Part shown: piece after piece, positions 1 through 7,170 of the stretch
How positions within the stretch are numbered: position 1 is the first letter of the stretch
How the letters are laid out: the number at the start of each line of letters is the position of its first letter
DNA from: Amoebophilaceae bacterium
Lineage (GTDB): Bacteria > Bacteroidota > Bacteroidia > Cytophagales > Amoebophilaceae
Assembly: GCA_023257955.1 (NCBI GenBank)
Contig: JALRAY010000034.1
Span: 1-10,991, forward strand
DNA length: 10,991 nt
Direction: 5' to 3'
Position numbers and translations under genes: made by a program
The notes under the pieces: model-generated
Told to the model about the DNA's origin: nothing
The model's database searches: none
What the model saw: only the letters and a program-made list of their open reading frames with translations

Positions 1-33
1 TTGCATTTGATAAGAAAAAAGAAGAAAATGCAA
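1..33. repeat. AT-rich inverted repeat past the PBP fragment
   Basis: Arms 1-8 (TTGCATTT) and 26-33 (AAATGCAA) are perfectly complementary around a 17-nt purine-rich loop. The structure lies just beyond the stop codon (41-43) of the minus-strand PBP1A fragment, so it could be a relic 3' hairpin. The stem is short and AT-rich, the loop is long and no T-tract follows on the minus strand, so terminator function is doubtful. Confidence 0.25.
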
Positions 34-40
34 CAAATTA

Positions 41-253
41 GCTACTCTAACATTTTTCAATCACGCCTTGAAGCCTGGAAATGGTGTTTATGGTACCTGA
101 GTAGTTACCTTTTTTATACGGAAGCATAGGATCATCATAGAGCCGCAACATAAATTTTTCCCAGATAGGTCGCGCCATTACCGCACCTTGCCCTAGCTCT
201 ATGGTTCTAAAGTGTATGCATCGATTTTCTCCACCTACCCATACGCATCTACA
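41..253 (-). pseudogene. C-terminal fragment of a PBP1A-like gene
   Basis: This open stretch runs from just after an in-frame TGA (254-256) to a TAG at 41-43. Its first ~48 codons encode the VWVGGENRCIHF, ELGQGAVMARPIWEKF and LYDDPMLPY segments found at residues 674-721 of the intact PBP1A at 1530-3896, mostly with synonymous differences. After LPYKKG the sequence diverges completely and ends in an unrelated ~20-residue tail (NYSGTINTISRLQ then GVIEKC). No start codon, glycosyltransferase domain or transpeptidase motif is present. The upstream edge abuts the end of the ankyrin gene, whose TAA lies at 263-265. This is a truncated paralogue remnant. The different tail suggests it came from a second PBP1A-type gene rather than a simple copy of the neighbour. 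It is unlikely to be translated into anything useful. Confidence 0.8.
108..253 (-). repeat. Direct repeat copy 1 (PBP1A C-terminal segment)
   Basis: This segment aligns without gaps to 1735-1880 at a constant offset of 1627 bp. By eye about 90% of bases match, and most differences fall in the last ~15 bases at the right edge. Both copies have the same orientation and bracket the broken ankyrin gene. Recombination between them would delete about 1.6 kb. Confidence 0.85.
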
Positions 254-262
254 TCAATAGCG

Positions 263-511
263 TTATAACCCTTTATCTTTAAATACTTGAATAAGTGATG
301 GATATGTATCTTTCAAGGATTCAGCTAATTGCTTAGGTGTTTTTCCTGAACTATTCGTTAGCTTTAGATCTGCTTTTTTTCCTATCAATATTTTGACAGC
401 TTCTGGAGAGTGGTGAACAATAGCTGAATGAAGAGGAGTATCCCCAGAAGCATTCAGTTTATTGATTCGATCAGGATAGTTATCTAGAATATATTCTACT
501 TTCTTTAACAA
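263..511 (-). CDS. C-terminal ankyrin fragment
   Basis: An 82-residue frame from a TTG at 509-511 to TAA at 263-265. It contains one near-consensus ankyrin repeat (GDTPLHSAI, then VKILIGKKADL) and the start of another (SGKTPKQLAE). The same frame is open upstream to 532, where the reading frame of the preceding segment must have continued before the frame was lost at the A4 run (528-531). The TTG is probably not a real start. The fragment is the 3' end of the broken gene. Confidence 0.55.
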   Translation of the reverse strand: MLKKVEYILDNYPDRINKLNASGDTPLHSAIVHHSPEAVKILIGKKADLKLTNSSGKTPKQLAESLKDTYPSLIQVFKDKGL

Positions 512-516
512 ACAAT

Positions 517-1401
517 TTACTGCTTCCTTTTCTCATCACTATATCCTGGTTCTACTTTGCTATACTCAGAACTAAATATACCACCTAAAATATCTATCTC
601 TAGGCGTATTATAGCCCCTTTTGATACCAGTAACTCTATGATTTCAAAGTTATCATATAGTCCATATAAATGGTATTCTAATATATTCATCGCTGGATTA
701 AAACGCTTAGATAACGCATTTACATCTATATCATCTAAATGTGTAAGTAGTAGTTTTAAGGCAGCATATCTTCGAGAGACATCTATATGCCTAAATGTCA
801 TAGTATATGGTAGCCAAAGAAGTATTTCACCAGTTCCTCCATATCTCGATAAAGCATTTGATAAAATATATTTCTTTTCATCTGATGTTAATATTTTTTC
901 GAGCTCCTCTGTATTACCCCCAAAAGCACATTTCATTACCTCTTGAGCAATCTTATTAACTCCTTCCCAAGTAAAAACTTTACTACTTGATTCGTTAGTT
1001 AACTGCTTACCGGCATAAATAAGCTGCAATGTAATCTCTGCCTTATTACATGCTTCGGGAAGATCTACAATAATTTCAAATGGGTTATCCCAACCTACTA
1101 TACTACCATCTATTTCGCCTGTTATTGGCGTATTGTCTTGTTGGTAAAATGTAGGCGTACTCGTTGAAGGATCAGTTACTGAACTAATATGGATCTTTAA
1201 TTTATCGAGTTCTATTGCTGAAGTACTCTCATTCTGGAGCTTGAAGGATATGCTGTGCTTTAAAATTTTTTCTTCTATCGTATCACTACTAGAAATAATT
1301 TTAACAATGATAGCCCCACTATTTGGAGGAGGAGAGGCGTGGGTTCTTGATTTTGGATGACGCTGCTTTGTGTTATCAAGATCATCCAGATCATCTATTT
1401 T
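517..1401 (-). CDS. Central open frame of the ankyrin lipoprotein
   Basis: This stretch of 294 codons is open with no ATG near its 5' end. A caller would start at TTG 1027-1029 (170 residues), but the frame stays coding-like far upstream to 1401. The upstream part alternates hydrophobic strands (SGAIIVKII, ISFKL, LKIHISS, FEIIVDL, ITLQLIYAG), consistent with one beta-sandwich domain. The downstream part looks like two or three worn ankyrin repeats, with EYHLYGLYDNFEIIELLVSKGA the clearest stretch (split across helix and loop). As the middle piece of the broken gene at 263-1475 it is unlikely to be expressed alone. Confidence 0.5.
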   Translation of the reverse strand, partial: KIDDLDDLDNTKQRHPKSRTHASPPPNSGAIIVKIISSSDTIEEKILKHSISFKLQNESTSAIELDKLKIHISSVTDPSTSTPTFYQQDNTPITGEIDGSIVGWDNPFEIIVDLPEACNKAEITLQLIYAGKQLTNESSSKVFTWEGVNKIAQEVMKCAFGGNTEELEKILTSDEKKYILSNALSRYGGTGEILLWLPYTMTFRHIDVSRRYAALKLLLTHLDDIDVNALSKRFNPAMNILEYHLYGLYDNFEIIELLVSKGAIIRLEIDILGGIFSSEYSKVEPGYSDEKRKQ

Positions 1402-1522
1402 TTATTACAATCACAACTACTATTAATGACTATCAAAAATAAGATGATGAACTGCGTAAGGTTTAGTGTTTTTATAATGTGTATATGTTATTAAAAGGTT
1501 ATCCAAAATAGGACCCATGAGT

Positions 1523-1542
1523 TGAAATTTTACAAAATTTCA
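1523..1542. repeat. Palindrome over the mrcA stop codon
   Basis: TGAAATTTT and AAAATTTCA (1523-1531 and 1534-1542) are perfect inverted repeats separated by two bases. In RNA this would fold as about 8 bp with a 4-nt loop. It contains the TAA of mrcA (1530-1532). There is no GC-rich stem or following T-tract, so it is at best a weak 3'-end or stability hairpin. Confidence 0.35.
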
Positions 1543-3896
1543 TTAACATCAATATCCGTATGAATCAGCTCTTCTTCAGGCTCGTACTCTTCATCCATCT
1601 GTTCATCAGGTATATGGTCTTCCGGAGCTGATGCTGCAAAAGGAAGCTCCTTATCCACCTGAGGTAATAGAGAAGTAAGAGGTTGTATTTTGTTTGCATT
1701 GACCTTGCTTGTAGGAACATTATCCAGCAACGGGCCTTTTCTATAAGGAAGCATGGGATCATCATAGAGGCGCAGCATAAATTTTTCCCAGATAGGTCGC
1801 GCCATTACCGCACCTTGCCCAAGCTCTATGGTTCTAAAGTGTATGCACCTATTTTCTCCACCTACCCACACGCCTGTGCATAAATCTTTAGCCATACCAA
1901 TACACCATCCATCAGAGTGATTGGAAGTGGTACCCGTCTTGCCACAAATCTCATTGTCTTCTTTCATTGCTTTGCTGAGCCCCCTAAAAGTACCATTCTC
2001 TTCCACAGCCCCTTTGAGCATGTAGACCATTTTTTCCGCTGTTTCTGCGCTAATGGCTTCTTTTTTGGTAGGTACAAATACTTCTAACACACGGCCATAT
2101 TTATCCTCTATATGTGTAATGTATAAAGGTTCGGTATAAATACCTTGATTCATGAAGGTGCTATAGGCTCCGGTGAGCTCATAAACAGACATATCACTTG
2201 CCCCTAAACATAGGGCAGGACTTGTATACATGGGGCTATTAATACCAAAACGCTTCGTATAGTCAATCACTACATCTAGGCCTATTTGCTGGGTTAGGTA
2301 CACTGTAACTGAGTTGATAGATTGCGCCAAAGCTTGTCGCAAGGTTAGTTTTCGGCCTGTATACTTATTGCTTGAATTTTTGGGCGTCCAGGTACTGCCA
2401 TTAGGTAGTTGCAAAGTGATAGGCATGTCCACAACTTCTGTACTTGGTGAATACCCATTATCTATGGCAGCGGCATATACAATCGGCTTAAAAGCTGAGC
2501 CTGGTTGCCGTTTGCTTTGCATGATATGGTCATACTTAAAGTGCTTAAAATTAATGCCTCCTACCCATGCTTTTATGTGCCCTGTATGTGGATCCATAGC
2601 CATCAAGCCCGCATGCAAAATACGTTTATTGTATTTGATAGTATCTATAGGGCGTATCATTTCTTCTCGCTCTCCCTCCCAGGAAAATAGCTTCATCAAC
2701 CTAGGTTGATGAAGGACAGTCTCCATCGCTTCGGGGCCATATTGTTGCAGCAGCTCTTTATATACCGTACTCTTTTTGATGGATTTTTCAATAAAGCCTG
2801 GGATTTCTTTGCCATACTGATCTACCCAAGGATTATCATCGCCCCAATGGTGTTCAAACTTTTGCTGCAACCCTTGCATATGTTCTGCCACGGCCGCTTC
2901 AGCATGCTTTTGTAAGCGACTATCGATGGTAGTATAAATCTTCAACCCATCTTCAAACAAGTCATAATTATGCGCTTGGGCCCACCGGATCAAAAAGTAT
3001 TTAATCGTAGAGCGAAAGTAAGTAGCGAGGCCGGCATCATGATCTTCCCTGTGATTGTGGAGCGCTATAGGTTGTTGCTGTAGTAAGGTATAAGCTTGGT
3101 TTGTAATAAAGTTATACTTGCATAATTGTGACAAAACGGTATTACGCCTTTGCAACGCTCTTTGTGGATGCCAAATAGGGCTGTAATAGGAAGGTGCCTT
3201 GAGAATACCTATTAACAACGCTGCTTGCTCCACACTCAATTGATCCGGTGTAGTGTCAAAGAATAGGCTAGAGGCAACTTTAATTCCATAGGCATTATTC
3301 CCGAAAAATACCGTATTCAAATACATGGCGATGATTTCCTTTTTGGTATAAGCACGCTCTAGCTGTATCGCCACTATCCACTCCTTGGTCTTCATAATCA
3401 GTATTCTCACAAGAGGCACTTTGCTGAGCAAGCCTTGGTACTCGGTACTTCTCGTCTTAAAGAGATTTTTAGCCAATTGTTGGGTAAGGGTACTCCCCCC
3501 TCCCCTATTTCTATTCAATAGTACCGATAAAATAAAAGACCGAAACAGCCCTTTCAGATCAATACCACTGTGATCGTAATATCGATAGTCTTCTGTAGCC
3601 AATAACGCATGTATCACATTGTGGGAGATATCTTCATACATAACAGGGCTGCGGTTATACCGGAAGTATTTGCCTAATAATACCCCATCTGCCGAATAGA
3701 GTTCCGAGGCTAACTCTGTTTTGGGATTTTCTAACATCCGAATAGGTGGCAAGCTACCATACAGGTTACAGAGATTAATCTGCACCGTGTATATATAACT
3801 CGGTATAGCTATGATAAGGATGATAAAGCAACACCATAACCACTTAATTATGCTTGGATGTAGTGAACTATTTACTTTTTGCTGTTGACTGTGCAT
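1530..3896 (-). CDS. mrcA: Class A penicillin-binding protein 1A
   Basis: Bifunctional murein synthase of 788 residues that polymerises lipid II into glycan strands and crosslinks the peptides on the outer face of the inner membrane. One membrane anchor lies at about 18-40. The GT51 glycosyltransferase domain (about 65-240) has TEDYRYYDHSG with catalytic Glu102, GGSTLTQQLAKN (133-144), and KTKEW with Glu172 in the KxxExxxAxxLE motif. The transpeptidase domain (about 425-700) has SAFK (nucleophile Ser467, Lys470), SIN (526-528) and KTGT (653-656). All motifs are intact and the length is normal for the family. After about residue 722 the C-terminus becomes an unconserved, strongly acidic tail rich in Glu/Asp. 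The ATG at 3894-3896 sits directly before a short basic stretch and the anchor, as expected. Its product uses the pathway fed by GlmM encoded further right. The gene stands alone, divergent from the 939-residue gene across a region with a small mobile element. Residues ~674-721 are duplicated at 108-253. Confidence 0.95.
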   Translation of the reverse strand: MHSQQQKVNSSLHPSIIKWLWCCFIILIIAIPSYIYTVQINLCNLYGSLPPIRMLENPKTELASELYSADGVLLGKYFRYNRSPVMYEDISHNVIHALLATEDYRYYDHSGIDLKGLFRSFILSVLLNRNRGGGSTLTQQLAKNLFKTRSTEYQGLLSKVPLVRILIMKTKEWIVAIQLERAYTKKEIIAMYLNTVFFGNNAYGIKVASSLFFDTTPDQLSVEQAALLIGILKAPSYYSPIWHPQRALQRRNTVLSQLCKYNFITNQAYTLLQQQPIALHNHREDHDAGLATYFRSTIKYFLIRWAQAHNYDLFEDGLKIYTTIDSRLQKHAEAAVAEHMQGLQQKFEHHWGDDNPWVDQYGKEIPGFIEKSIKKSTVYKELLQQYGPEAMETVLHQPRLMKLFSWEGEREEMIRPIDTIKYNKRILHAGLMAMDPHTGHIKAWVGGINFKHFKYDHIMQSKRQPGSAFKPIVYAAAIDNGYSPSTEVVDMPITLQLPNGSTWTPKNSSNKYTGRKLTLRQALAQSINSVTVYLTQQIGLDVVIDYTKRFGINSPMYTSPALCLGASDMSVYELTGAYSTFMNQGIYTEPLYITHIEDKYGRVLEVFVPTKKEAISAETAEKMVYMLKGAVEENGTFRGLSKAMKEDNEICGKTGTTSNHSDGWCIGMAKDLCTGVWVGGENRCIHFRTIELGQGAVMARPIWEKFMLRLYDDPMLPYRKGPLLDNVPTSKVNANKIQPLTSLLPQVDKELPFAASAPEDHIPDEQMDEEYEPEEELIHTDIDVNEIL
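1735..1880 (-). repeat. Direct repeat copy 2 (inside mrcA)
   Basis: This is the intact-gene copy of the repeat at 108-253. It covers the last part of the transpeptidase domain up to the LPYRKG segment, where the two copies lose similarity abruptly. Confidence 0.85.
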
Positions 3897-4028
3897 ACTG
3901 ATTGTGGAAGAGAAGATGAAGGAAAGCGACTATCACCAAGCCATCCATTGGCGTATGAAGGATAGATGGCGCAAAACGTATTGATAACAAAAAAACACGC
4001 TTTTCATCTCTTTTTAACTATTTTAATA

Positions 4029-4036
4029 AAAATATG
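4029..4036. repeat. Left target-site duplication
   Basis: AAAATATG lies directly outside the left terminal inverted repeat of the small element. An identical octamer lies directly outside the right end at 4139-4146. Confidence 0.7.
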
Positions 4037-4138
4037 GGTAGTGGCCTAAGTATACATGGCAAGCTATGAGATAAATGGCTTGCTTTGACATAATAGAGCA
4101 GATATATTTTACTCAGAACGTAGATTTAGACCACTACC
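4037..4138. mobile_element. 102-bp MITE-like element
   Basis: The left end reads inward GGTAGTGGCCTAA and the right end reads inward GGTAGTGGTCTAA: 12 of 13 bases match, and similarity extends to 17 of the first 21. Identical AAAATATG octamers sit immediately outside both ends (4029-4036, 4139-4146), the expected scar of a transposase making an 8-bp staggered cut. The interior (76 bp between the 13-bp arms) has no coding capacity and includes a small hairpin (GCAAGC 4059-4064, GCTTGC 4078-4083). This is the anatomy of a non-autonomous miniature inverted-repeat element mobilised in trans. Families that make about 8-bp duplications include IS1595, IS6, IS66 and IS256, but I cannot assign one from the ends. 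It sits about 140 bp before mrcA and 170 bp before the 939-residue gene, so it may affect either promoter. Confidence 0.7.
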
Positions 4139-4146
4139 AAAATATG
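4139..4146. repeat. Right target-site duplication
   Basis: AAAATATG is identical to 4029-4036 and abuts the right terminal inverted repeat. Its perfect preservation suggests a fairly recent insertion. Confidence 0.7.
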
Positions 4147-4245
4147 ATACCTCATACATGGTACTGTGGTTGCTTCTATTAAAGGAGCTGAAACGTATGC
4201 GTAATAACCAGCAGCCAGCAGCATATCGTCACCATAAAAAAGTGT

Positions 4246-4253
4246 TACTTTTG
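4246..4253 (+). promoter_or_regulatory. Candidate Bacteroidetes -7 element
   Basis: TACTTTTG fits the Bacteroidetes housekeeping -7 consensus TAnnTTTG exactly. It would place the transcript start near 4260, giving a 5' leader of about 45 nt before the ATG at 4307. No convincing TTG-type -33 box is seen 17-23 bp upstream, so the call rests on one short motif in the right place. Confidence 0.35.
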
Positions 4254-4306
4254 TACCCTCATCATGCCAGCGCCAGGATTACCCCATAAGAAATAGCAAT
4301 CATCTC

Positions 4307-7126
4307 ATGAAAAATTTAATTAAAGGCATACTCTTACTATGTTGTGCTGCCATCTCAACGAAGACTTATACCCGCCCCATATGGCAACACATAGCAACAC
4401 CACATTACGACATTCTGTTCCCAGATAACATCACCAGAGAAGCACAACGGCTAGCCAATACATTAGAAACCGTCTACCTGCCAATTGCCAATACCTTACA
4501 CGTAAACCCTGCCCGTATACCAATTATATTACAGAATAACCCCTGTATTGCCAATGGCTACATAACCCTCGGCCCGCCTCGCAAAGGTGTTTTCTACACC
4601 TTACCCATTACGGATCCGGCGTTTTTGATGAATAATGACTGGCTGAATTTGTTAGCTGTACATGAGTTGCGCCATGTAGCGCAATTTGAATATTTGAGTG
4701 GACTCAACATGTCCAGTTTTACTACTCCTGAATATGCATGGATCATGGAAGGTGATGCGATAGCACTAGAAACTGCTTTATCGCCTGGAGGAAGAGGCAG
4801 GAGCCCTGGATTCAGCTTACTGTATAAAGTAAACTTACTAGAACGAGGCGGCTTTAGTTATTACAAGCAGATGTATGGTTCCTTAAAGCACAACATCCCC
4901 GACCATTATAGACTAGGGTACTTTATGACTACTTATCTACGTAGGCACTACGGCCTAGAGGCGATACGGCAATTGATGTTGCGAGATGGCTTTTGGCAAT
5001 CCTTAAATCCCTATGCTTTCCATACCCGCATTCAAAAGCTAACAGGCATGTCGGTCACCGAAGTGTATAAAGCCATGCAGCTGGAGTTAAAAGCTTTATG
5101 GGACCAACAATTAGAAGGCCTGCAAATCACCCCCACAACACCCATTTCCAAGCGAGTGAATGAAACCTATACAGACTATAGCTATCCTCAAGCGACAAAA
5201 GATGGTGTGATTGTATTAAAATCAGGGCTGGGAACTCCTCCCCAGTTTGTAAAAATAGATGCAGCGGGTAAAGAGCATATTATCTGTACCCCTATTGGCC
5301 TCAATCCTAGCATTCCCTTTTCTGTAGCAGATGATACCATCATTTGGCTTAGAAATGAGACAGGCAGAGCTTCTAATGACAATCAACCTACCTTTAACAC
5401 TATTCAGTCCTATAATATCCATACGAAGCGATTTAAAGCCATCGGTACGCCCGATAGGTACTATGCCATCAGCCTGTCGCCTGATGGCAAGAAAATAGCC
5501 GCTTGTTTATCAACACCCTCCTATAACCATGGCTTGCGGGTGCTAGATGCCGACACAGGAGACATCTTACAGCAATGCTTGAATCCAGAAAATCACTTCT
5601 ACCTAACCCCGAGCTGGTCTAGTGATAGCCAACAAGTGCTTGTAGTGACGCTTAGCAACAATAAGGCTACTATCACACGGCTAACTATGCACCCGCATGC
5701 GATCGAAACGCTCTTGCCTGCTACTTCCGAAGTGATCAGTAATCCCGTCTTACATAATGGCTACCTGTACTACAGTAGCCCCTATAGTGGCATAGACAAC
5801 ATCTATGTGCTTCACCTGAAGACGCAGAAACGTTACCAAGTTACTTCCAGTAAATATGGTGCATATCACCCTGCTATTTCCGTAGATGGTCAAAGCATGC
5901 TCTATAATGACTTCGGAAAAGATGGTATGGATGCGGTACAAATTCAACTAGATTCTCAAAACTGGGTCCCGCTTTCCAAAGTCGAAGATAGATCGCTCCA
6001 TTATTACGAGCCTTTGTTAGCGCAAGAACAGCATGCAGATGTGTTAGCGACGGTGCCAGAACATGTATATCCTGTTAAGAAGTTAAAAGCTAAACATAGG
6101 TTTCCTATCTATGGTCGACCCAGTGGCGGATTATTAAACCCAGGAGTAGAAATTGTCAAAGGAGATTTATTAGATAACGCAGAATGGGTGATAATAGGCT
6201 GGAAGAACATAGGCATGTATATGACAGCCCCCCCTTTTAAGTTTTACACATTATTGCATCCTTACACCAAATTCATATGGAAAGCTTGGCAGCCGATTAT
6301 CAGTCTGGAACTAGGTAGCATGATAGAAGTAGCCCCAAAAGGTAAAAAACAGCAAAAGTATGAGAGTAATAACAAAATAAAAAAATATAAAACGCATGGC
6401 GTTAACTATGCTATTCAAAACGAATTATGCCTTGAGTTGCCGTTTTGCTGGTATGTAGGTGAATACAAGCATGACTTAAGACTAGCTACAAGCTATACAC
6501 TTACGATTCCCTTAAACATTTCGGTAACAGATCAGGTTATTACACCTTATCCAAAACTTACGCCATGCTATGTAGTACAATGGTCACGCATGTCTGCTAA
6601 GAGCAGATTAGATCTTTACAGTCCTTGGGGACAGGAATTAATAGCTTTGTATAAGCATAGCCTCCTACCTACCCTCCCTTCTAAACTATCTAAATCTACT
6701 TTCCCCAGCGAGTACGATTTGCAGTATAATTTATACTTCCCTGGGCTTTGGAAACACAATCACATCCGCTTACATACAGCCTATATAAAGTTAAGTCAAC
6801 AAACCTTTGAGCAGCACAATAGTATCGTTCTGACTTTACCCTTTCCAGAAAGAACCCAGCAATTTCATAGACTGACTGCACGACTATATTATGACTTTCC
6901 ACTTGCTTATTTTGATACACTGTGGCCTAAGCGCTTAGCTACACACTGCTTTTATGATTATGCTTACAGACCCTTTGATAAGCGTAACCAATCTTTGCAT
7001 GCCGCAGGGATGAGTTTCTCCTTAGATGCGGCGGCCTTGCCAGATCTGTACCTGGAGTTTTGCTTTACCCATTGCATAACTACGCAGGAATTTAAATTTG
7101 AGCTCATCTTTTCTCCAAAAATTTAA
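4307..7126 (+). CDS. Secreted metallopeptidase/propeller/barrel protein
   Basis: 939 residues. Residues 1-22 are a signal peptide (basic start, hydrophobic core, then STKTYT). Residues ~25-270 form a gluzincin-like metallopeptidase domain: HELRH at 119-123 fits HExxH, and WIMEGDA (145-151) supplies the likely third zinc ligand Glu148, 25 residues after His123, a layout known from peptidase-MA families. Residues ~285-560 have propeller-blade signatures of the TolB/WD40-like (PD40) type: ISLSPDGKKIA (388-398), SWSSDSQQVLVV (436-447), AISVDGQSML (523-532). From ~600 to the end alternating hydrophobic and aromatic strands resemble an outer-membrane beta-barrel, with a Lys-rich insertion (675-697) that is probably a loop. 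Similar large PD40/peptidase proteins occur in Bacteroidetes, mostly without known function. Zinc binding and proteolysis are inferred from motifs; the barrel is judged by eye. The ATG at 4307 is chosen because the signal peptide begins there. No downstream partner gene is seen. Confidence 0.85.
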   Translation: MKNLIKGILLLCCAAISTKTYTRPIWQHIATPHYDILFPDNITREAQRLANTLETVYLPIANTLHVNPARIPIILQNNPCIANGYITLGPPRKGVFYTLPITDPAFLMNNDWLNLLAVHELRHVAQFEYLSGLNMSSFTTPEYAWIMEGDAIALETALSPGGRGRSPGFSLLYKVNLLERGGFSYYKQMYGSLKHNIPDHYRLGYFMTTYLRRHYGLEAIRQLMLRDGFWQSLNPYAFHTRIQKLTGMSVTEVYKAMQLELKALWDQQLEGLQITPTTPISKRVNETYTDYSYPQATKDGVIVLKSGLGTPPQFVKIDAAGKEHIICTPIGLNPSIPFSVADDTIIWLRNETGRASNDNQPTFNTIQSYNIHTKRFKAIGTPDRYYAISLSPDGKKIAACLSTPSYNHGLRVLDADTGDILQQCLNPENHFYLTPSWSSDSQQVLVVTLSNNKATITRLTMHPHAIETLLPATSEVISNPVLHNGYLYYSSPYSGIDNIYVLHLKTQKRYQVTSSKYGAYHPAISVDGQSMLYNDFGKDGMDAVQIQLDSQNWVPLSKVEDRSLHYYEPLLAQEQHADVLATVPEHVYPVKKLKAKHRFPIYGRPSGGLLNPGVEIVKGDLLDNAEWVIIGWKNIGMYMTAPPFKFYTLLHPYTKFIWKAWQPIISLELGSMIEVAPKGKKQQKYESNNKIKKYKTHGVNYAIQNELCLELPFCWYVGEYKHDLRLATSYTLTIPLNISVTDQVITPYPKLTPCYVVQWSRMSAKSRLDLYSPWGQELIALYKHSLLPTLPSKLSKSTFPSEYDLQYNLYFPGLWKHNHIRLHTAYIKLSQQTFEQHNSIVLTLPFPERTQQFHRLTARLYYDFPLAYFDTLWPKRLATHCFYDYAYRPFDKRNQSLHAAGMSFSLDAAALPDLYLEFCFTHCITTQEFKFELIFSPKI

Positions 7127-7170
7127 TAGCTACGAACATTTCGGTAACATAACCTTTTAATCGCCCCAGT

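Larger units (their letters stand above)
263..1475 (-). pseudogene. Frameshifted ankyrin-repeat lipoprotein gene
   Basis: Three minus-strand frames join into one protein of about 400 residues. Frame A (1395-1475) gives a lipoprotein signal: K-T-L then a hydrophobic FIILFLIVI core and INSSC, with the lipobox Cys at 1413-1415. Its expected ATG is ATA (1473-1475), and it stops at TAG 1395-1397 just after an A6 run (T6 on plus, 1398-1403). Frame B (517-1401) continues through an Asp- and Pro-rich linker, a beta-strand-rich region (about 1030-1320) and degenerate ankyrin-like helices (EIIELLVSKGAII). It stops at 517-519, just after an A4 run (528-531). Frame C (263-532) carries a clear ankyrin repeat (ASGDTPLHSAIVHHSPEAVK) followed by SGKTPKQLAE. 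Each junction needs one extra base to restore the frame. Ankyrin proteins of symbionts typically act on host proteins; the leader suggests envelope anchoring. The region is visibly more AT-rich than the flanking housekeeping genes. It is either a pseudogene or carries homopolymer sequencing errors; the missing ATG favours decay. Confidence 0.75.
3897..4306. other. Divergent intergenic region with inserted element
   Basis: This 410-bp space lies between the start codons of mrcA (leftward) and the 939-residue gene (rightward), so both must be driven from here. I see no ORF of note and no tRNA. It contains the 102-bp element at 4037-4138 with its duplications. It also holds a TAnnTTTG-like element at 4246-4253 for the rightward gene. 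On the minus strand a TA-CGT-TTTG string at 3972-3980 resembles the same box with one base too many and is too uncertain to call. Confidence 0.7.

Noticed and set aside
517..537. Programmed -1 ribosomal frameshift in the ankyrin gene
   Set aside because: The codons at the A4 run (GAG AAA AGG) do not form a proper slippery heptamer, and the gene also lacks an ATG and has a second break, so mutation or sequencing error is simpler.
557..946. 129-codon plus-strand open frame
   Set aside because: It is antisense to the ankyrin gene, which shows protein-like content in its own frames; the plus-strand translation is Ser-rich and unlike any family.
1027..1029. TTG as the start of a separate 170-residue ankyrin gene
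   Set aside because: The frame continues upstream with coherent protein sequence to 1401 and links to a lipoprotein leader, so the TTG is internal.
2314..2709. 131-codon plus-strand open frame inside mrcA
   Set aside because: Shadow of the transpeptidase domain, whose motifs are all in the minus-strand frame.
6696..6920. Minus-strand 74-codon open frame
   Set aside because: Opposite the beta-barrel part of the 939-residue gene, with no start context or recognisable content.
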